64,000 nt of DNA, from assembly GCF_030272615.1 (NCBI RefSeq), contig NC_081406.1, forward strand, positions 164,467,521 through 164,531,520, read 5' to 3'. This document shows, in pieces, positions 45,145 through 57,889 of this stretch. This stretch comes from Cryptomeria japonica (taxonomy: Eukaryota; Streptophyta; Pinopsida; Cupressales; Cupressaceae). The position numbers and the translations under genes are program-made. Every line of letters begins with the position of its first letter. The first letter of the stretch is position 1. The notes under the pieces were generated by a model that saw only the letters and a program-made list of their open reading frames with translations, was not told the DNA's origin and searched no databases.

Positions 45145-46030
45145 TGAGTGTGTAAATTATTTTATCAAATGGAGGATGCACGATGACAAGAGAAGCTATG
45201 GTTTTGGTTAGATTTGTTCGAATAGGAACCTCGTATAAGCCAGATGCATGCATTATTTAGTACAATAGATCTTTTGAAAATCCAAATAAAAAATCTTTAA
45301 GATTCTTCATCCTCATCGTTGGATTAAGTAGTGAAGAAATTTGTTGCATCTACTTTAAATGGTTAAACTTTTTTGGGTACCTAAGAGTTCTCATTATTTG
45401 CAAATTAAGCTTCCAACAAAGAAGATGATGCTTTGGCATTAGAGACTCAACCAAATTGACAAGAACGGTCTCAAAAACTTGAAATCTAAAAGCCTTGTAG
45501 AAGGCCTTGAAGATCTCAATTTGGAGTTTGACTCATATGAAAATTTTATCTTTGGTAAACAAAACTATGGGCAATTTTATAAATGTTATAATAAGTATTG
45601 TGGGGTTTTGGGCTACATTCATGCAAATATGTTTGGTCCTATAAATATTCCTTCATTATCGATATCTTTATGCTTTGTTCCTTTCATAGATGATTAGAGT
45701 AGAAGAACATTTTTTATATTTGCTTAGGAGTAAGGTTGAATTCTTTAGTTGATTTAAGGAGTTTGAACCCTTGCTTGAAAATTATACTAATAGAAAGATT
45801 AAATATTTGAGGATTGATAATAGTGACGAGTTTTGTTTTATAGAGTTTGAAAGGCTCTATAAAGAGCACAAGATTGAAAGACATAAGAAAACTCCATACA
45901 ACCCTCAGAAGAATGGAGTTGAGAAGATGATGAATAGGATATTGATGGAGAGGGCTAGGAGTAGACTATTATTGGAATTGAATACAACTTTTAGGCTTAA
46001 GTTTTATCTACCACATTCTATCTAATCAAT
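45145..46030 (+). pseudogene. pol (integrase): Integrase remnant of element A
   Basis: Continues the copia pol broken at 32094. First comes the protease-integrase linker (RMHDDKRSYGFG), then the zinc domain region (LWH..RLNQIDKNGLKNL), then HANMFGPINI and FIDD. After frameshifts follow LRIDNSDEFCFIEFERLYKEH and NPQKNGVEKMMNRILMERAR. The two Asp regions and the Glu-containing helix are still visible, but many stops and shifts intervene. Confidence 0.78.
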
Positions 46031-46299
46031 GGATCTATTACATCGATGCTTTTTGATTTAAGACATCCATGAAGGCATGGTCTAGTAATTTTTTTTCAAT
46101 GAGGCATAATAAAGTATTTGGTTGCAATAAATATGTTAATGTGCCAAGTGAGAAGAGGTATAATTTGGAGAAAAAAGGCAATAAAACATATTTTCATTAG
46201 CTATGGTGTTGCTGTGAAAGGGTACGAACTTTGAGATCCAATATCCCAAAAGGTTCTCTATAGAAGAAGTGTGATTTTTAGATATATGAAACCTTCCAT

Positions 46300-46515
46300 T
46301 GTACTATTGTAACAAAGGACATTTTGTGTGTAAGTTGAAGAAATATCTATTTAATTTGAAGCAAATCTCCTAAATGTGGTACCATAAATTTGACATCTGT
46401 GTGTTAAGTTTGAGATTTTAAACATATAAATTTGACCATTATGTCTATTTAAAAATTTAAATGGTCACATTGTCATTATTACAATATATGTAGATGATAT
46501 GCCTTTTTGGGAGTG
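46300..46515 (+). pseudogene. pol (RT): Reverse transcriptase remnant of element A
   Basis: HFVCKLKKYLFNLKQIS, WYHKFDICVLSLRF and YKFDHYVYLK are the degenerate copia RT finger/palm. A frameshift later IYVDDM preserves the YVDD box at 46487-46498. The N-terminal RT segment between integrase and 46300 is missing or unrecognisable. Confidence 0.72.
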
Positions 46516-46721
46516 ATAATAAAATTTCAAATTTGAAGTCCAGTTGCTAGCATATTTGATATGAAATTTGAAAGATTTAGGTGTAGTAAGGTACATCGTG
46601 GGGATGGAGATCAAAAACGATATCTAGCTAACCAAAAAATTTCATTAAGGTAGATAAAGTATGTGAAATCAGTGTTGGATAAATTAAACATGTCAACTTG
46701 TAGATAATAGTAGTTCTTGTT

Positions 46722-47467
46722 TTGCAAGGAACAAACTTATCAATTGAGGATTGTCCAAAATATCCTATTGTGATAGAGGACATGACCAAAGTACCATATG
46801 TGAGTTCTACTGGTAGTTTGATATATTCCATAATTTGTATGAGGCTGGAAATTTCCCAAGAAATAGGAATCATAAGTAATTTTATGGTTAATCCTATATA
46901 TGTGCATTAAGTGCAGCGAGGAAAGTATTAAGATATTTATGGCATGCTTCTTAGTATTCCCTATGTTTTCATCGTTATACTATTGGATTTTGAGATTTAT
47001 TTTTCATTCATGGGTTTGTGGATTCAGATTGGGTAGGTGATACTGATAGGATGAGATCTACCAATGGATATGCGTTTATCATGTTTGGTGGTGCTATTAA
47101 TTAGATGAGTAAGCGATAGGTTGTAGTTGCTTTGTCTAATATAGAAGCAAAGTAAAAGAAAAATACTCATTCTTGTAAGGAAGCCATTTTGATTAAGAGA
47201 TTGTGTTTTGGTAATGGTTATGATGCAATGAAGATTACTAAATTTTTTGATAGTCATAGTGCCATTAACTTAGCTAAGAATCCTACTTTCCATGCCAAAA
47301 CAAAGAAAATTGATATTCAATTTCATTTTTTTCATGATATGGTAGAAGATGGAAAGGTGGAGGTAGAAAAGATTGATACTCTAACAAATGTTGTAGATGA
47401 ATTAATAAATCTAGTGAGCACTAAGAAGTTCATATGGCGTGTCAATTCCATGGGCCTCAAGGCTTGA
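46722..47467 (+). pseudogene. pol (RNase H): RT connection and RNase H remnant of element A
   Basis: SSTGSLIYSIICMRLEISQ (copia GSLMYAMVCTRPDI-like block), then VDSDWVGDTDRMRSTNGYAF in another frame, VALSNIEAK, and a last open part 47189-47467. That part contains FDSHSAINLAKNPTFHAKTK, IDIQFHFFHDMVEDG and VDELINLVSTKKF, the canonical end of copia pol. The stop at 47465-47467 is followed by the 3' UTR and PPT, so this is the natural end of the coding region. Confidence 0.85.
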
Positions 47468-47513
47468 GGAGTTGTTGTTGTCTATCTTGGTAGGTCTTTG
47501 AAAAGTGAGAGAA

Positions 47514-47761
47514 TGTTGGAATTAAGGTGTCTCAACGTTTGAGTCCTAACACAGATTATTTGATTTTAATTAATTATTTTTGGTGTATAATTATTTATTT
47601 CCTAAATTATTAACTTCCCAAGTTGTCATTCACTTTGTGGGACCTCTTGGCGAGGTGGAATCCTACATGGTAGGTGATGATTATGACTAGGTTCCTATTT
47701 TTAAGGTTCAAAATCTACTTGAAAGATTTTATGTTTTAGGATGATGTTGTCATATATTTTC
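47514..47761 (+). repeat. 3' LTR of element A, first part
   Basis: Starts TGTTGGAATTAAGGTGTCTC right after the PPT and matches the first about 248 bp of the left LTR. It is broken by element K; the second part is 51706-52393. Confidence 0.85.
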
Positions 47762-50700
47762 TGTAATGCCCCGCTAGAAAACCTAAAGAAAAACAATGCA
47801 ACTAGGCAACTAAAAGGGCATAATAATAATTTTTTATTTTTTTTAAAGATTAAGTGCATAATCATATCAATAGCATGTTTAACAACACAACAGAAGTCTA
47901 ACGTATGATTTCCTAAGGGTTACCAATGAACATTAATTCGTAGAATATTTTAACACCACGGTTAATCCGATTTTTCAGCTAATTAGGAAAATTAAATGCT
48001 TAAGATAAAATCTACACATACATCTAAATTCCATAATGAAAGAATCAAAGTACTCCAATGCATTCATTTCCTATAGATCATATATATAAAAGATTAAAGC
48101 AACTGAATTAACATACATTCCAATGATTCCCTTTTACAATATCCATAAATACATAGTCTCAAATAATACCATGGATTACAAAGTTACAATATCAAGGTTA
48201 CATCAAAGTTTGATACAATGACCACAAGGTCTAAACTGAACAATGATCACGAACATGAGCTGGTACATGAACCACGAACCAAGAAACACTAGTAAAGCCC
48301 TTCCTCACCTAAAGATACATTCTAGAACATCCGATGGGAAGTGGCACTACCACCCGACCATGTGATCCCAAAATGGAACCACCTCACCATGCTAGGAGAT
48401 GGTAGAAAACCCTCAAGCAAGCAAAGAAAGACAAGTAGAAAGAACTACAAGACTCCACAAACATCCATGTGACTCAACTCACAAACACTAGTGACTCTAA
48501 GGAGAGAGTATCATCGCATAGCTTAAGATGGATACCATGGTACAACCTCCATAGGTCCCGACCCCCATTCTGGGTTATCTTGGTAACCTCTCTCGAACTT
48601 CCAGTTCCAACTAAGTCTCATGCGGACCCTACCAATCCTTCCATGAAGACAAGGTGTTAAGTTTGACATTCCAGGCCTACTCGTAACATTATGAGCCCTG
48701 TACTAGCACTCACCTATGAACGAGGTACATTATCTTAATTACTATTTATCTCACCCATCCCAAATCAATTATTAGGTTATCACTTTTTAACTGACTTTCG
48801 ACGGGTTATCCTGTCATCCACTTTGGGCACGACCCCTGCTCAAAAGCCACTCTCTCTCATAGGACACTATAGGAAAGGTCTCTCTATGAGAGCTCTATGG
48901 TGAAACAAATAGCCATATCTAATCCTGACAAACTATAGGTGAAGGATACACAATCACTAACCCAAGATTGACCATTTGGACAAAACACACAATGGCTCAC
49001 ATCAATAAGGTTATACAACAACACCTGACCAAGGAGATATAATAACATAGGACACAATGACAACTCAACCAGAATTGCAATGGAATTTAAACTTGATTGA
49101 AAACACCATTTACACAAGATCCTAATACAAACAATCTTCTCTTAAAACAACCAAATGCATAAATAGCTTGCAATTTAAGATTTCCAGAAAATAAGAATTA
49201 CAACTATATTAATAGAAATAAATCAATGTTGTCATTTGTTGAGCAAAGAGGTAAATGAACCAGGACACATGGGAATATAGAGATCTTAGGCGATATAAAC
49301 TTAGAATTTTTAAACCATAAGAAATGGATTGCACGTTAATGTTTTCCTTTCATTATTTCCAAAAGATTAATAACACATATTTAGTAACAACTAACATATG
49401 CAAAATCATATATGAAATCGTTCATTATATATAAAGCTTCTAATTTCATACTTCCTTATTTCAAATAATAACCAAAATTAAAAGAGATTCCGACCTCTTT
49501 GTAAGCTTAAACTGGTTGAGAGACCTCTGGCATGCTTCCTCCAAATAGATCTACGCCTTCCTTGAATGCTTGCAAATCTATCTCCAATCTATCCTATCAC
49601 TCTATTCTTAAAACAATTCTCTTCTCTCTTTCTTTGATACTATAAGAGTATCTTCTCTATTCCCTCTCCTATTCTCTTCTTTCCTTCCGGAGTCTATCAT
49701 TTCTCCTTGCTTCTGAATATATCTCTCCATCTTCCTATCTTCCATCTCTTTTTATCCTAGTTTTTACTATGATCTCTCCCCATTTAGAGGCTCGGTGATT
49801 GTTATTGATTTGGATTCTTCTACTTGAGTCTACGTTTAAACTCTTCTCACATCTCCACGTCTATCAGAGATGGCAACTCTTGAAGCATATTCTGCTGTTA
49901 TCGTGCATGTTTTATCTACGCATTAGTTTCCTATCGCTGACTATCCTAGAATCATGGCACCACATGCCTGTTATCTCATTACTTACTGTAGTTATAGCCA
50001 CCAATTGAGGTCTGATTCTAACGTGGATATACTAGTAGATTCCATTTCTACGTGGAATAAAGAGTTATCTATAGTTTATAACATGGGAGATGGTAGATTT
50101 ATCGCTCCATGGAGAGGTTAGACTTGTCTTCTAACACTAGAGTTGTCATGGCGAGTTCATTGCTCACACTGACAGGTTGATGACCATGTTTCCTATGTTG
50201 AAGCTACTTTTAGTTCTATGTTTAGTTGATAGCCTTTGCATAGTTAAATGCCATAATCTCCATGATAAAACTTCTAAATTTCTGCATCTAACTAATGGTC
50301 TATGCCTACGTGCTAGGTCTGCATTAACCGATAGTTTATGCCTAGGTCTGAGTTAACCGATAGTCTAATCGGCCACCCAAATTGCCATGCGACATAGTCA
50401 CTATCTTATAACAACTAAACCCTCCACCTTTCTAATAAAATATATATAACATGCGACTATATTATAATTTGCAAATTAAATATTAAATTTAAACATTTAA
50501 AGAAACAATATAATATCTATAAATACACTTTATGAATAATCATGTTTGTAGCATAAGACGATGATCGCATAAACTTAATTTAATTATTCTCCTCAAAATA
50601 TATATGTATTTATGTGTGTTTGATAAAATCAAAGTTATTAACTACCATGTATATCTAACTTGCATCAATATAAAAATAAAACAATCTTTAAAATCCAATC

Positions 50701-51705
50701 ATTCAACTTATAAATAATCATATTAAAAATAATCAATATAATTAAACATGAGCCATATTTACCTACTATATACATGTATATGATCGAGTCCTAGTATATA
50801 TACATAAAATACATACAAATATTGTTTAATTTTGAAAACCAAACATTAATTATAGTTTCGGTGATTCACATATTTCTACACAAAAGACATTAAATCATAG
50901 AGTCACTTTTTAATTCACATTATTAACAAATTTTCACTATAATTTAAATAAAATATATTTCTAATATCATACAGCTTGCAACTTAATTTAATAATTTCTT
51001 TTAATTAATTAAATTTATAATCTCAATGCATAAAATACATAATTCCCCAAACATACCAATAATGAGATAACTTCATAAATTTAATTAGTTAATTAAAACC
51101 ACTAAACACACAAATTGAGAAAACCTCAAGCAAATACTCATAAAAGATCAAACAATAAAATACGAAGGCCGGACAAACTGACGACACTCACATGAGTGTA
51201 ACTGAATAAAATAGGGTCAACTACTATCTCCTCCACTTTCATTGGAAAATATCAGGCACACTCAAAACTATGAAGCCAGGTGGAGATGATACCCCGTACC
51301 TACTCGGTACTTATACCTGCAATATCCCGCATCACCGAACCACACATGCATATATACAATATAGAAAACATGACATACACACCAATGAAGGAGAATTGCG
51401 ACGTTCCCTATCTCACTGAAATGAGTGAAGGAAAATCGTCCCCTTGCATCCAATACACTCGTAGAATCATAACATATAATTCCACATTACATAGATAAAG
51501 AAAGTGTCAGTACATAGCAATAATCCATAAAATGCCATAAATCACAAGTACTAAAATACTGCAAATAAATTATGCATCTCATATCCAGATAAAGCATGAA
51601 ATAATGTCATATAAGTCTGAATAACAAATCATGGTAATGTATCCACTGAAAACAAACAATAATAAAATATGAGTCCAATCAGTTCAAACGAGTGGGAGTA
51701 CTACA
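47762..51705 (+). mobile_element. Element K: 3.9-kb probable solo LTR
   Basis: Starts TGTAATGCCCCGCTAGAAAACC and ends GGGAGTACTACA. Flanks are TTTTC (47757-47761) and TTTCC (51706-51710), a 4/5 TSD. No internal direct repeat, no primer site or PPT and no pol or Gag motif were found, so it is best read as one very long LTR left after unequal recombination. The orientation is chosen from the TGTAA-CCCC start common in plant Ty3 LTRs and is not certain. ORFs inside (48469-50008) are unsupported. Confidence 0.65.
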
Positions 51706-52393
51706 TTTCCATTTTGGAGTAAAAACTATTTTGACAACTTTCTATGTTGACTAAAGAGTCTTGTTTTGCAGTTTCTATCATGGATTGCATTTGTATTTTA
51801 GTAGCTCCCTTTTCTCACACATCTTAAGCATGTGGCATGTTGAGTTGACATAGAAAGTTGAGATATTTGATGAGTTAATAGGTGTTGAACTAGTAAATTT
51901 TATTTTTCATTGAGTCTTGACTATGACAACATGCCATATTAGAATCTTGTTTAATCTTAGGTTTAAGAGTTATTTTTGTGCAACTTTGGCATCTATTATT
52001 CATGTTGGGGTGGTTATAAATATGTGGTGTGTTAGATCATATTGTATGACAAGTTGTTTATTTTTAGAGATGTTGTTATGCTACCAAAATTATTGTAGAA
52101 TCTTCCAATAGTGTAAAGACTCCTCAACAACATAACTTTGTGCATTGTATTGTAACTATTGTAGTTTTTTATTAATACAATTGAGTAGAGTGTTTCGAGT
52201 GTAGGTTTTGTCTCAATTTTTTTTTCCCACATATATGTTGTGTGCTCTTTTTATTCAAACTTGAGTATCTATTTATGTTTTCAAATGTGCATCTGAATAT
52301 ATAAATGTAAGGGGTTTAATTTTTTTTTTTTCAACTCTCCTATATAGATTAGTGTAGGAAGCTATATTTTGCAATCTAGTTTCCTTTCATTGA
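51706..52393 (+). repeat. 3' LTR of element A, second part
   Basis: Resumes with ATTTTGGAGTAAAA against ATTTTGGACTAAAA on the left and ends near TTTCATTGA. With 47514-47761 it gives 936 bp. Confidence 0.82.
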
Positions 52394-53861
52394 TTTTTTT
52401 CAACCCTTTCTAGAAAATTGCATCTATGATGGTTTTTTTAAAACTTTGTTGTACAGTTTTATATGAAAATGAATAAATATATAATTATAGTTAATTGGAT
52501 AATTAGTAGTAACAATCTTAATGAACATTAACAGGTTAATGCTAGCTTTTTTCCAATAATTAAAATTAAAATTATAAAAATTGATATTTTTAAATTATAT
52601 GTAATTTTTTTAATTACATAAAATCAAAATATATATTGTAAAAATATATTTCTTTATAATTATAATAAATTATTGTGAAAAAGTATACTATATATAAATA
52701 TTTGGTAAATTATCTCTTAACAAATAGTTAATATTTTGTAAAGAATTATGAAATATAAATTGACTTCAAAATTTTAATACAATTTTTATTTTGAAATTCT
52801 TGACAAATTTTGTCACACTAAGATTTTCTAAAATTTAACTCTTATAGAAAGGAAATCGTTATTTATGATTTTATTACAATTTATTAATACATAGACCTTT
52901 CTAGATGCTATATATCAAATTCAATTACCCTATTTCAAAATTTAAGAAAGAAAAGATTTTTTTCTTCAATTTTAATTTTTAAGATGAAAAATAACATATT
53001 AATTTATATGATAGAAAACTTGATAATAATAACATAATTGACTTGAGATTTGTTTTCTCTTTTCCTAATTTATACTTTTTTCCTTAAAATATATTAATAT
53101 ACTTCTCACTTAGACACATTCAATATTATGATGATAATAAAAGTTTTAAATATTTTAGCTTTCCACATTATAAAAATGTAAGATCCGTGTTGTATAATTT
53201 TTTTATGCCTTAAATCATTAACCTCGAGGAAAAACATAATATAGTTGTGATGTTGGGCTTTAATTAGATTTCTCTTTCATTCCCATGATATCCCAAACCA
53301 TAAAATTAGAATCCAAGATAATAGGGCAAATAAACTAGATATTTCTAACCATTGATAAAACCTCATGAACCTATATCATAAATATTGATTTTCATTCATT
53401 TCTACCCAATTTTAATTAGGTTATGGGCACAAAGGAAATACATGACCTTTCTTACATTCACATAAATATTGAAAATATTATAAACATTGTTATAGTATTT
53501 TTTTTGGACTATGGGCTCTTTGTCAATATTCACAACCCTTTGCATATCAATCAAGAACATCCTATTAATAGGTAACAAAATATGATTAAATGATCTTTAT
53601 AGATATAGTCCTCTAGAACCAAAGTAGTTTTTTCCTTTATGACACGTGATCTAGAGAAATTTTCATCCTTTTATTATTAGCTAATTTTTGGGATTCTATC
53701 CTCAAATCAAGAAGTAAAACATGTTAGTTAACAAATTTTGTTCCCTTCGAAATATGACAACATTGACTCCTAGCCCCCGAAAAAGGAACAAACTATTGAC
53801 AATAGTTGGAGAAGTTGCTATCGCTTTGCAAATTTCCTCTGATTTTTAGAGGTACAACTCT
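52394..53861. other. AT-rich DNA without a recognised gene
   Basis: Very A/T-rich, many homopolymer runs, no supportable ORF or repeat pair. Flank between elements A and B. Confidence 0.55.
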
Positions 53862-53866
53862 CTTAT

Positions 53867-54508
53867 TGTGAGATTCTGCGAGAAGCGAGAACCGAGCCAA
53901 GATCTGATGTTGGTCGTAGATCACATGCAACTCCTCATGCAATAGATGATCAAAGATCAAAATAGCTGAATGAAGATAATTTTGATATGAGAGAGAAATA
54001 GAGACAAAGAAGAGAATTTGGAGAAGACTCTCATCGAGCTATCACTTCACTTACTTGACTAGTGAAGGTGAGAGTATAGTGCTTATTATATAGAAAAATA
54101 TAAGCATATAAATCCAAGGGGTTCATTAACTCCTATTCCCCATAAAAAGTGGGAGGTTTTACCTTCTTCGTAAATGCCAAAACATGTGGCATAACCTCCT
54201 TACATGAAGACAAAAAAGGAGTTGAGAAAGTTGGCACATAAGGCCAAAAGAGGGTGTGAAACCCAACTACCCCATAACCCACTTAGGAAATGACAAAATA
54301 GTGGTTATGAGAAGTGGCACAACAAGCCAAAAGAGGGTGTGTAACTCAACTACCCATGTGAGGTGGAGAGTTACACATGTAGCTAAAGTATTTCACCATG
54401 TGTCCTCGTATAAACCACTCCTATTAACCTAAGCAAGCTTAAATAATATATGTGTAGGAAAAAATAAATACCCCCTAACATAAGGAAAATAAAAAACCTA
54501 CACTAACA
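53867..54508 (-). repeat. 3' LTR of element B (left)
   Basis: Plus strand starts TGTGAGATTCTGCGAGAAG and ends CCTACACTAACA. A minus-strand TATA-like CTATATAATAAGC lies at about 54081-54093. Confidence 0.95.
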
Positions 54509-54640
54509 CCCCCCCTTAAGCGTAGCTTAGGTGGGTGAAAATATGGATCAAGGCAAGTGCAACCATGTTAGGTACCCATGTACATAGATAGCCCCCCCAA
54601 AAGAAGAAGCCCCCCATAAGAGGAATAGCTCCCCCCTAAA
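54509..54640 (-). other. PPT and G-rich 3' UTR of element B
   Basis: PPT AAGGGGGGG at 54509-54517 next to the LTR. Further G-runs on the minus strand are G7 at 54592-54598, G6 at 54610-54615 and G6 at 54631-54636. Duplicate PPT-like tracts are also present in C, D and E. Confidence 0.75.
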
Positions 54641-54662
54641 TAAGGAGAGAAAGAAAGGAAGA

Positions 54663-56240
54663 CTAAGAATTCCCTCCTAAAGTAGACAACTGTCGTATCC
54701 CAAGCAGAGATTGCAAATGAAGGAACTTGCTTTCGGTGAAGGGTTTGGTGAAGATGTTCGCAGTTTGCTCCATTGTAGAACAATACTTAAGATCAATGAT
54801 GCCTTCTTGAATGAGCTCCTGAATATAGTGCATATGTATCTCAATGTGTTTCATCCTCTGGTGATGAACTGGATTTCTTGAGATCTATATAGCACTTTGA
54901 TTATCACAAAAGATGATAGTAAGCTTCCTAACTGGAATACCAAACTCAGTGAGAATATTCTGAAGCCAAATAGCCTTAGTGGTGGCATTAACTGCCCCTC
55001 GATACTTAGCCTTTTTTGATGAAAGAGAAATTGCAGACTGCTTCTTACTCGACCAACAAGCTGGACCAGAACCAAGTGAGAAGCAATACCCTAAAGTGGA
55101 CTTTTGATCTTGAGAATCACCCACCCAATCTGAATCCGTATATCCCACCAAGTCAATATCCATGCCTGCTGCATACTGAATTCCATAATTGTGAGTACCC
55201 TGAATGTAGTGGAGAATCCGCTTAGCTGCTTTCCAATGCAACTCATGTGGCTCATGCATGAATCTAGAGACCATGCCCACCGCATATGAAATATCAGGTC
55301 TCGTATGAGTCAAGTAGATGAGGCTCCCAACAATTTTTCGATATAAAGTGCTATCAACCAAGGGTGAAGAGCACTTAGCCTCAAGTTTGACCCCAGACAA
55401 AAAAGGAGTAGGTGCAGGCTTACAATTAGCCATGTGAAATCTAGAAAGCATATCGAGTGCATACTTGGGTTGTCCAAGAAAGATGCCTGAAGAAGATTGA
55501 GTAATCTCAGTTCCTAAGAAGTAATGTAGAAGACCCAAGTCTGACATCAGAAATCTATCATGTAGAGTAGTTTTCACTACCTTGATGGTGGATGAGTGAC
55601 TCCCTGTGATCAACAAGTCATCAACATAGAGAACTAGAAATGTGAGAGTATCATCTTGGTGCAGAATGTAGATGTTTGGATCAGAATGGCATCGAGTAAA
55701 ACCAACTATCAGAAGGAAGAAGTCCATCTTGGCATACCAAGCTCGAGGAGCTTGTTTGAGTCCATAGAGAGACTTTCGAAGTTGACACACAAGTGAAGGA
55801 TCTTGAACAAACCCTTGTGGCTGCTCCATGTAGATTTCCTCCTGAAGGTCACCATGAAGAAATGTACTCTTAACATTCATCTGATGAACTTCCCAACGAT
55901 GGGTTGCAGCAATAGCAAGGACAACCGGATGGAATTCATCTTAGCAACTAGAGCAAAAGTCTTAGAGTAATCAACCCCTAGAACTTGGGAAAAGCCTTTT
56001 GCTACCAAGCGAGCCTTATACTTATCAACCGACCCATCTGCTGCAAATTTTGTTCGATAGATCCACTTGCATCGAACAAGTTTCCTTCGCTTAGGAAGAG
56101 GAACTAAATCCCATGTGTGATTCCTTTCCAAGGAATTAAACTCTTCTTGCATTGCATAATCCCATTCGGGAACACCTGTAGCTTCTCGAAAAGACTGTGG
56201 ATCAGAAGCTGAAGCAATGAAGAGATGTGGAGCTTGGTGA
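54663..56240 (-). pseudogene. pol (RT/RNase H): RT and RNase H of element B
   Basis: RT starts in the 56152-55877 piece (MQEEFNSLERNHTWDLVPL, CKWIYRTKFAADGS), shifts frame near 55880, then runs 331 codons. Visible parts are FLHGDLQEEIYMEQPQGF, KSLYGLKQAPRAWY, the YVDD box at 55617-55628, and GSLIYLTHTRPDISYAVG. RNase H follows: GYTDSDWVGD keeps an Asp, but the segment where the family has its Glu reads SLSSKKAKY (Lys for Glu, about 55005-55016). CDNQSA keeps the last Asp. TAG at 54885-54887 interrupts; the tail MKHIEIHMHYIQELIQEG..FTKPF ends at 54663. Confidence 0.93.
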
Positions 56241-56259
56241 AATTTTGACCTAGTTCTTC

Positions 56260-57540
56260 TAGAATCTGATGGATCACCAAGCCAATCTCCTGCTGACTCA
56301 AAAGTTTGTCAAGCCCAAAGAGCCACTGAAACTGGAGAGTCTGGGGGAGAATCATCAACCTTTGAAGGATGACTATGAGAAGAATGTGAATCCTCACCAT
56401 CACTGTCACCATCTAAAGTGGAGGAAGAAGACTCCTCAATAGGATTAGGAGGATTAAGATCCTCAGAAGAACTGTCATCATCATGCAATGTCTCCAATGT
56501 GATAGTGGATGGAGAAGTGGTATGAGAAGAAATAGAAGAAATCTCCTCAAAACAAACACTCCTCTCAATGAACAACTCGTGTAGAGGAGTGGAGAAGTCT
56601 ATACCCTTTGACATCTTCTGGATACCCAACAAATATGCAAGGCTTGCTCTGCGGAACCATAGCCTTGCATTTCTCTGTTGGAATGTGTGCCCATGCAAGA
56701 GAACCAAACACTCTGAAATGCTTAACTATAGGTTTCGGACTGGTCCAAGCTTGAAAAGGAGTTACCCCCTTCACAGCTTTATGAGGAACTCAGTTCTGGA
56801 TGTAACATGCACAATTGATGGCCTCTGCCCAATACTAGGTGCCGAAGACTTGGAGTGAATCATACAATTTGCCATCTCCTTCAAGAACCTATTCTTCTGT
56901 TCTGCGACACCATTTTGTTGAGGGTTGTATGGAACTATGTGCTGCATGTTGATACCTTCTGAAGCACAAAATTGTTCAAACTAATTATTAACATATTCAC
57001 CCCCATTATCTGTACGCAGAATCTTGATGAACTTCCCAGATTGTTTCTTTGCAAAAACTTTGAAATCTAGAAAATTCTCAAATACCTCAGACTTTTGTTT
57101 GAGAAAGTAAACCCATGTAAATCTGGAAAATTCATCAATAAATGTTAAGACATATCTAGCCCTGTTGAGAGATGGTTGTGGAAATGGTCCTGCCAAGTCA
57201 CTATGTACCAACTCCAATAGCTATGGAGCTCTCCATGCTTTTCCTTTATCATACTTCTCCTCAGGATGCTTACCAAGAATACATCCCTAGTAAACTCCAT
57301 CAGAAAATCGAATAGAAGGCAACCTTGAAACCATGTCCTATTTACTGAGTTGTTGCAAGTAACGATAGTTCAAGTGGCCAAATTGTTGATGCCACAAACA
57401 ACTAATCTCATCTGCATGCGTGAGTAAAACTGTTGAAGAAGAGTCAGGAACAAAGTGAGAAAAGTGATATAATCTGGATTGATGATCTGCTTTTCCCACA
57501 GCAATAGTAAACCCATTATGCATTTCACTGATTACCACTG
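56260..57540 (-). pseudogene. pol (integrase): Integrase of element B
   Basis: Zinc domain LWHQQFGHLNYRYLQQL, with one Cys of the HHCC set read as Tyr (about 57300). The core follows with LVHSDLAGPF, FIDEFSRFTWVYFL, LRTDNGGEYVNN and NPQQNGVAEQKNR, so the D, D and E positions are kept. A C-terminal region (KHFRVFGSLAWAHIPT, CIFVGYPEDVKGYRL) follows in a shifted frame (56774-56565), and then a Ser/Asp-rich linker (56707-56309). In-frame stops are at 57338-57340, 56981-56983 and 56309-56311, among others. Confidence 0.92.
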
Positions 57541-57586
57541 TATCTGGTGTGAACTCAACTCGCTTGCTAGAACCAGTGTGAGTGAT

Positions 57587-57870
57587 CTAATAAATAGATA
57601 GGAGATTAGTTGATAAAGATGGAACACAAAGGACATCCTTAAATGTTCCTTCGCCCACATCAACAGACCCTCTCCCATGCACTTCAATAGGAGTGTCATC
57701 ACCCATTAGTATGGAAGGCAAAGAACATGGCTCTAAAGAGGTGAAATCATCTTTTGAAGAAGCCATGTGGTGCAAAGCACCTGAGTCAATTATCCAAGAA
57801 TTAGGTTGTGAAGCAACAACAACTAGGGCCTTACCCTTTCCTTTCCCTTTACTCTTATCTGTATCCTTAG
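57587..57870 (-). pseudogene. pol (protease): Protease of element B
   Basis: The active-site motif WIIDSGALHHMA at about 57765-57800 has the catalytic Asp intact. It is followed by PSILMGDDTPIEVHGRGSV and FKDVLCVPSLSTNLLSI, the copia protease fold. The frame ends at TAA 57587-57589 before the integrase zinc domain. Confidence 0.92.
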
Positions 57871-57889
57871 AAGATGCATTTGATGAACT

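Larger units (their letters stand above)
30783..52393 (+). mobile_element. Element A: old copia retrotransposon hosting a deep nest
   Basis: LTRs are 30783-31719 and a split copy 47514-47761 plus 51706-52393, which is 936 bp when joined against 937 bp. The PPT AAAAGTGAGAGAA is at 47501-47513, and a degenerate primer site lies near 31718-31729. Pol remnants lie at 31880-32094 (protease) and 45145-47467 (integrase, RT, RNase H), continuous in order once the TGATA-flanked unit 32095-45139 is removed. Gag is missing. No matching TSD was found at the outer ends, consistent with age. Confidence 0.82.

Noticed and set aside
48469-50008. Short ORFs in element K
   Set aside because: Small, unconnected frames in what looks like LTR DNA; no motifs.
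56104-56412. Separate ORF between integrase and RT of B
   Set aside because: It is an alternative frame over the integrase-RT linker; the pol frame is also open through most of it.
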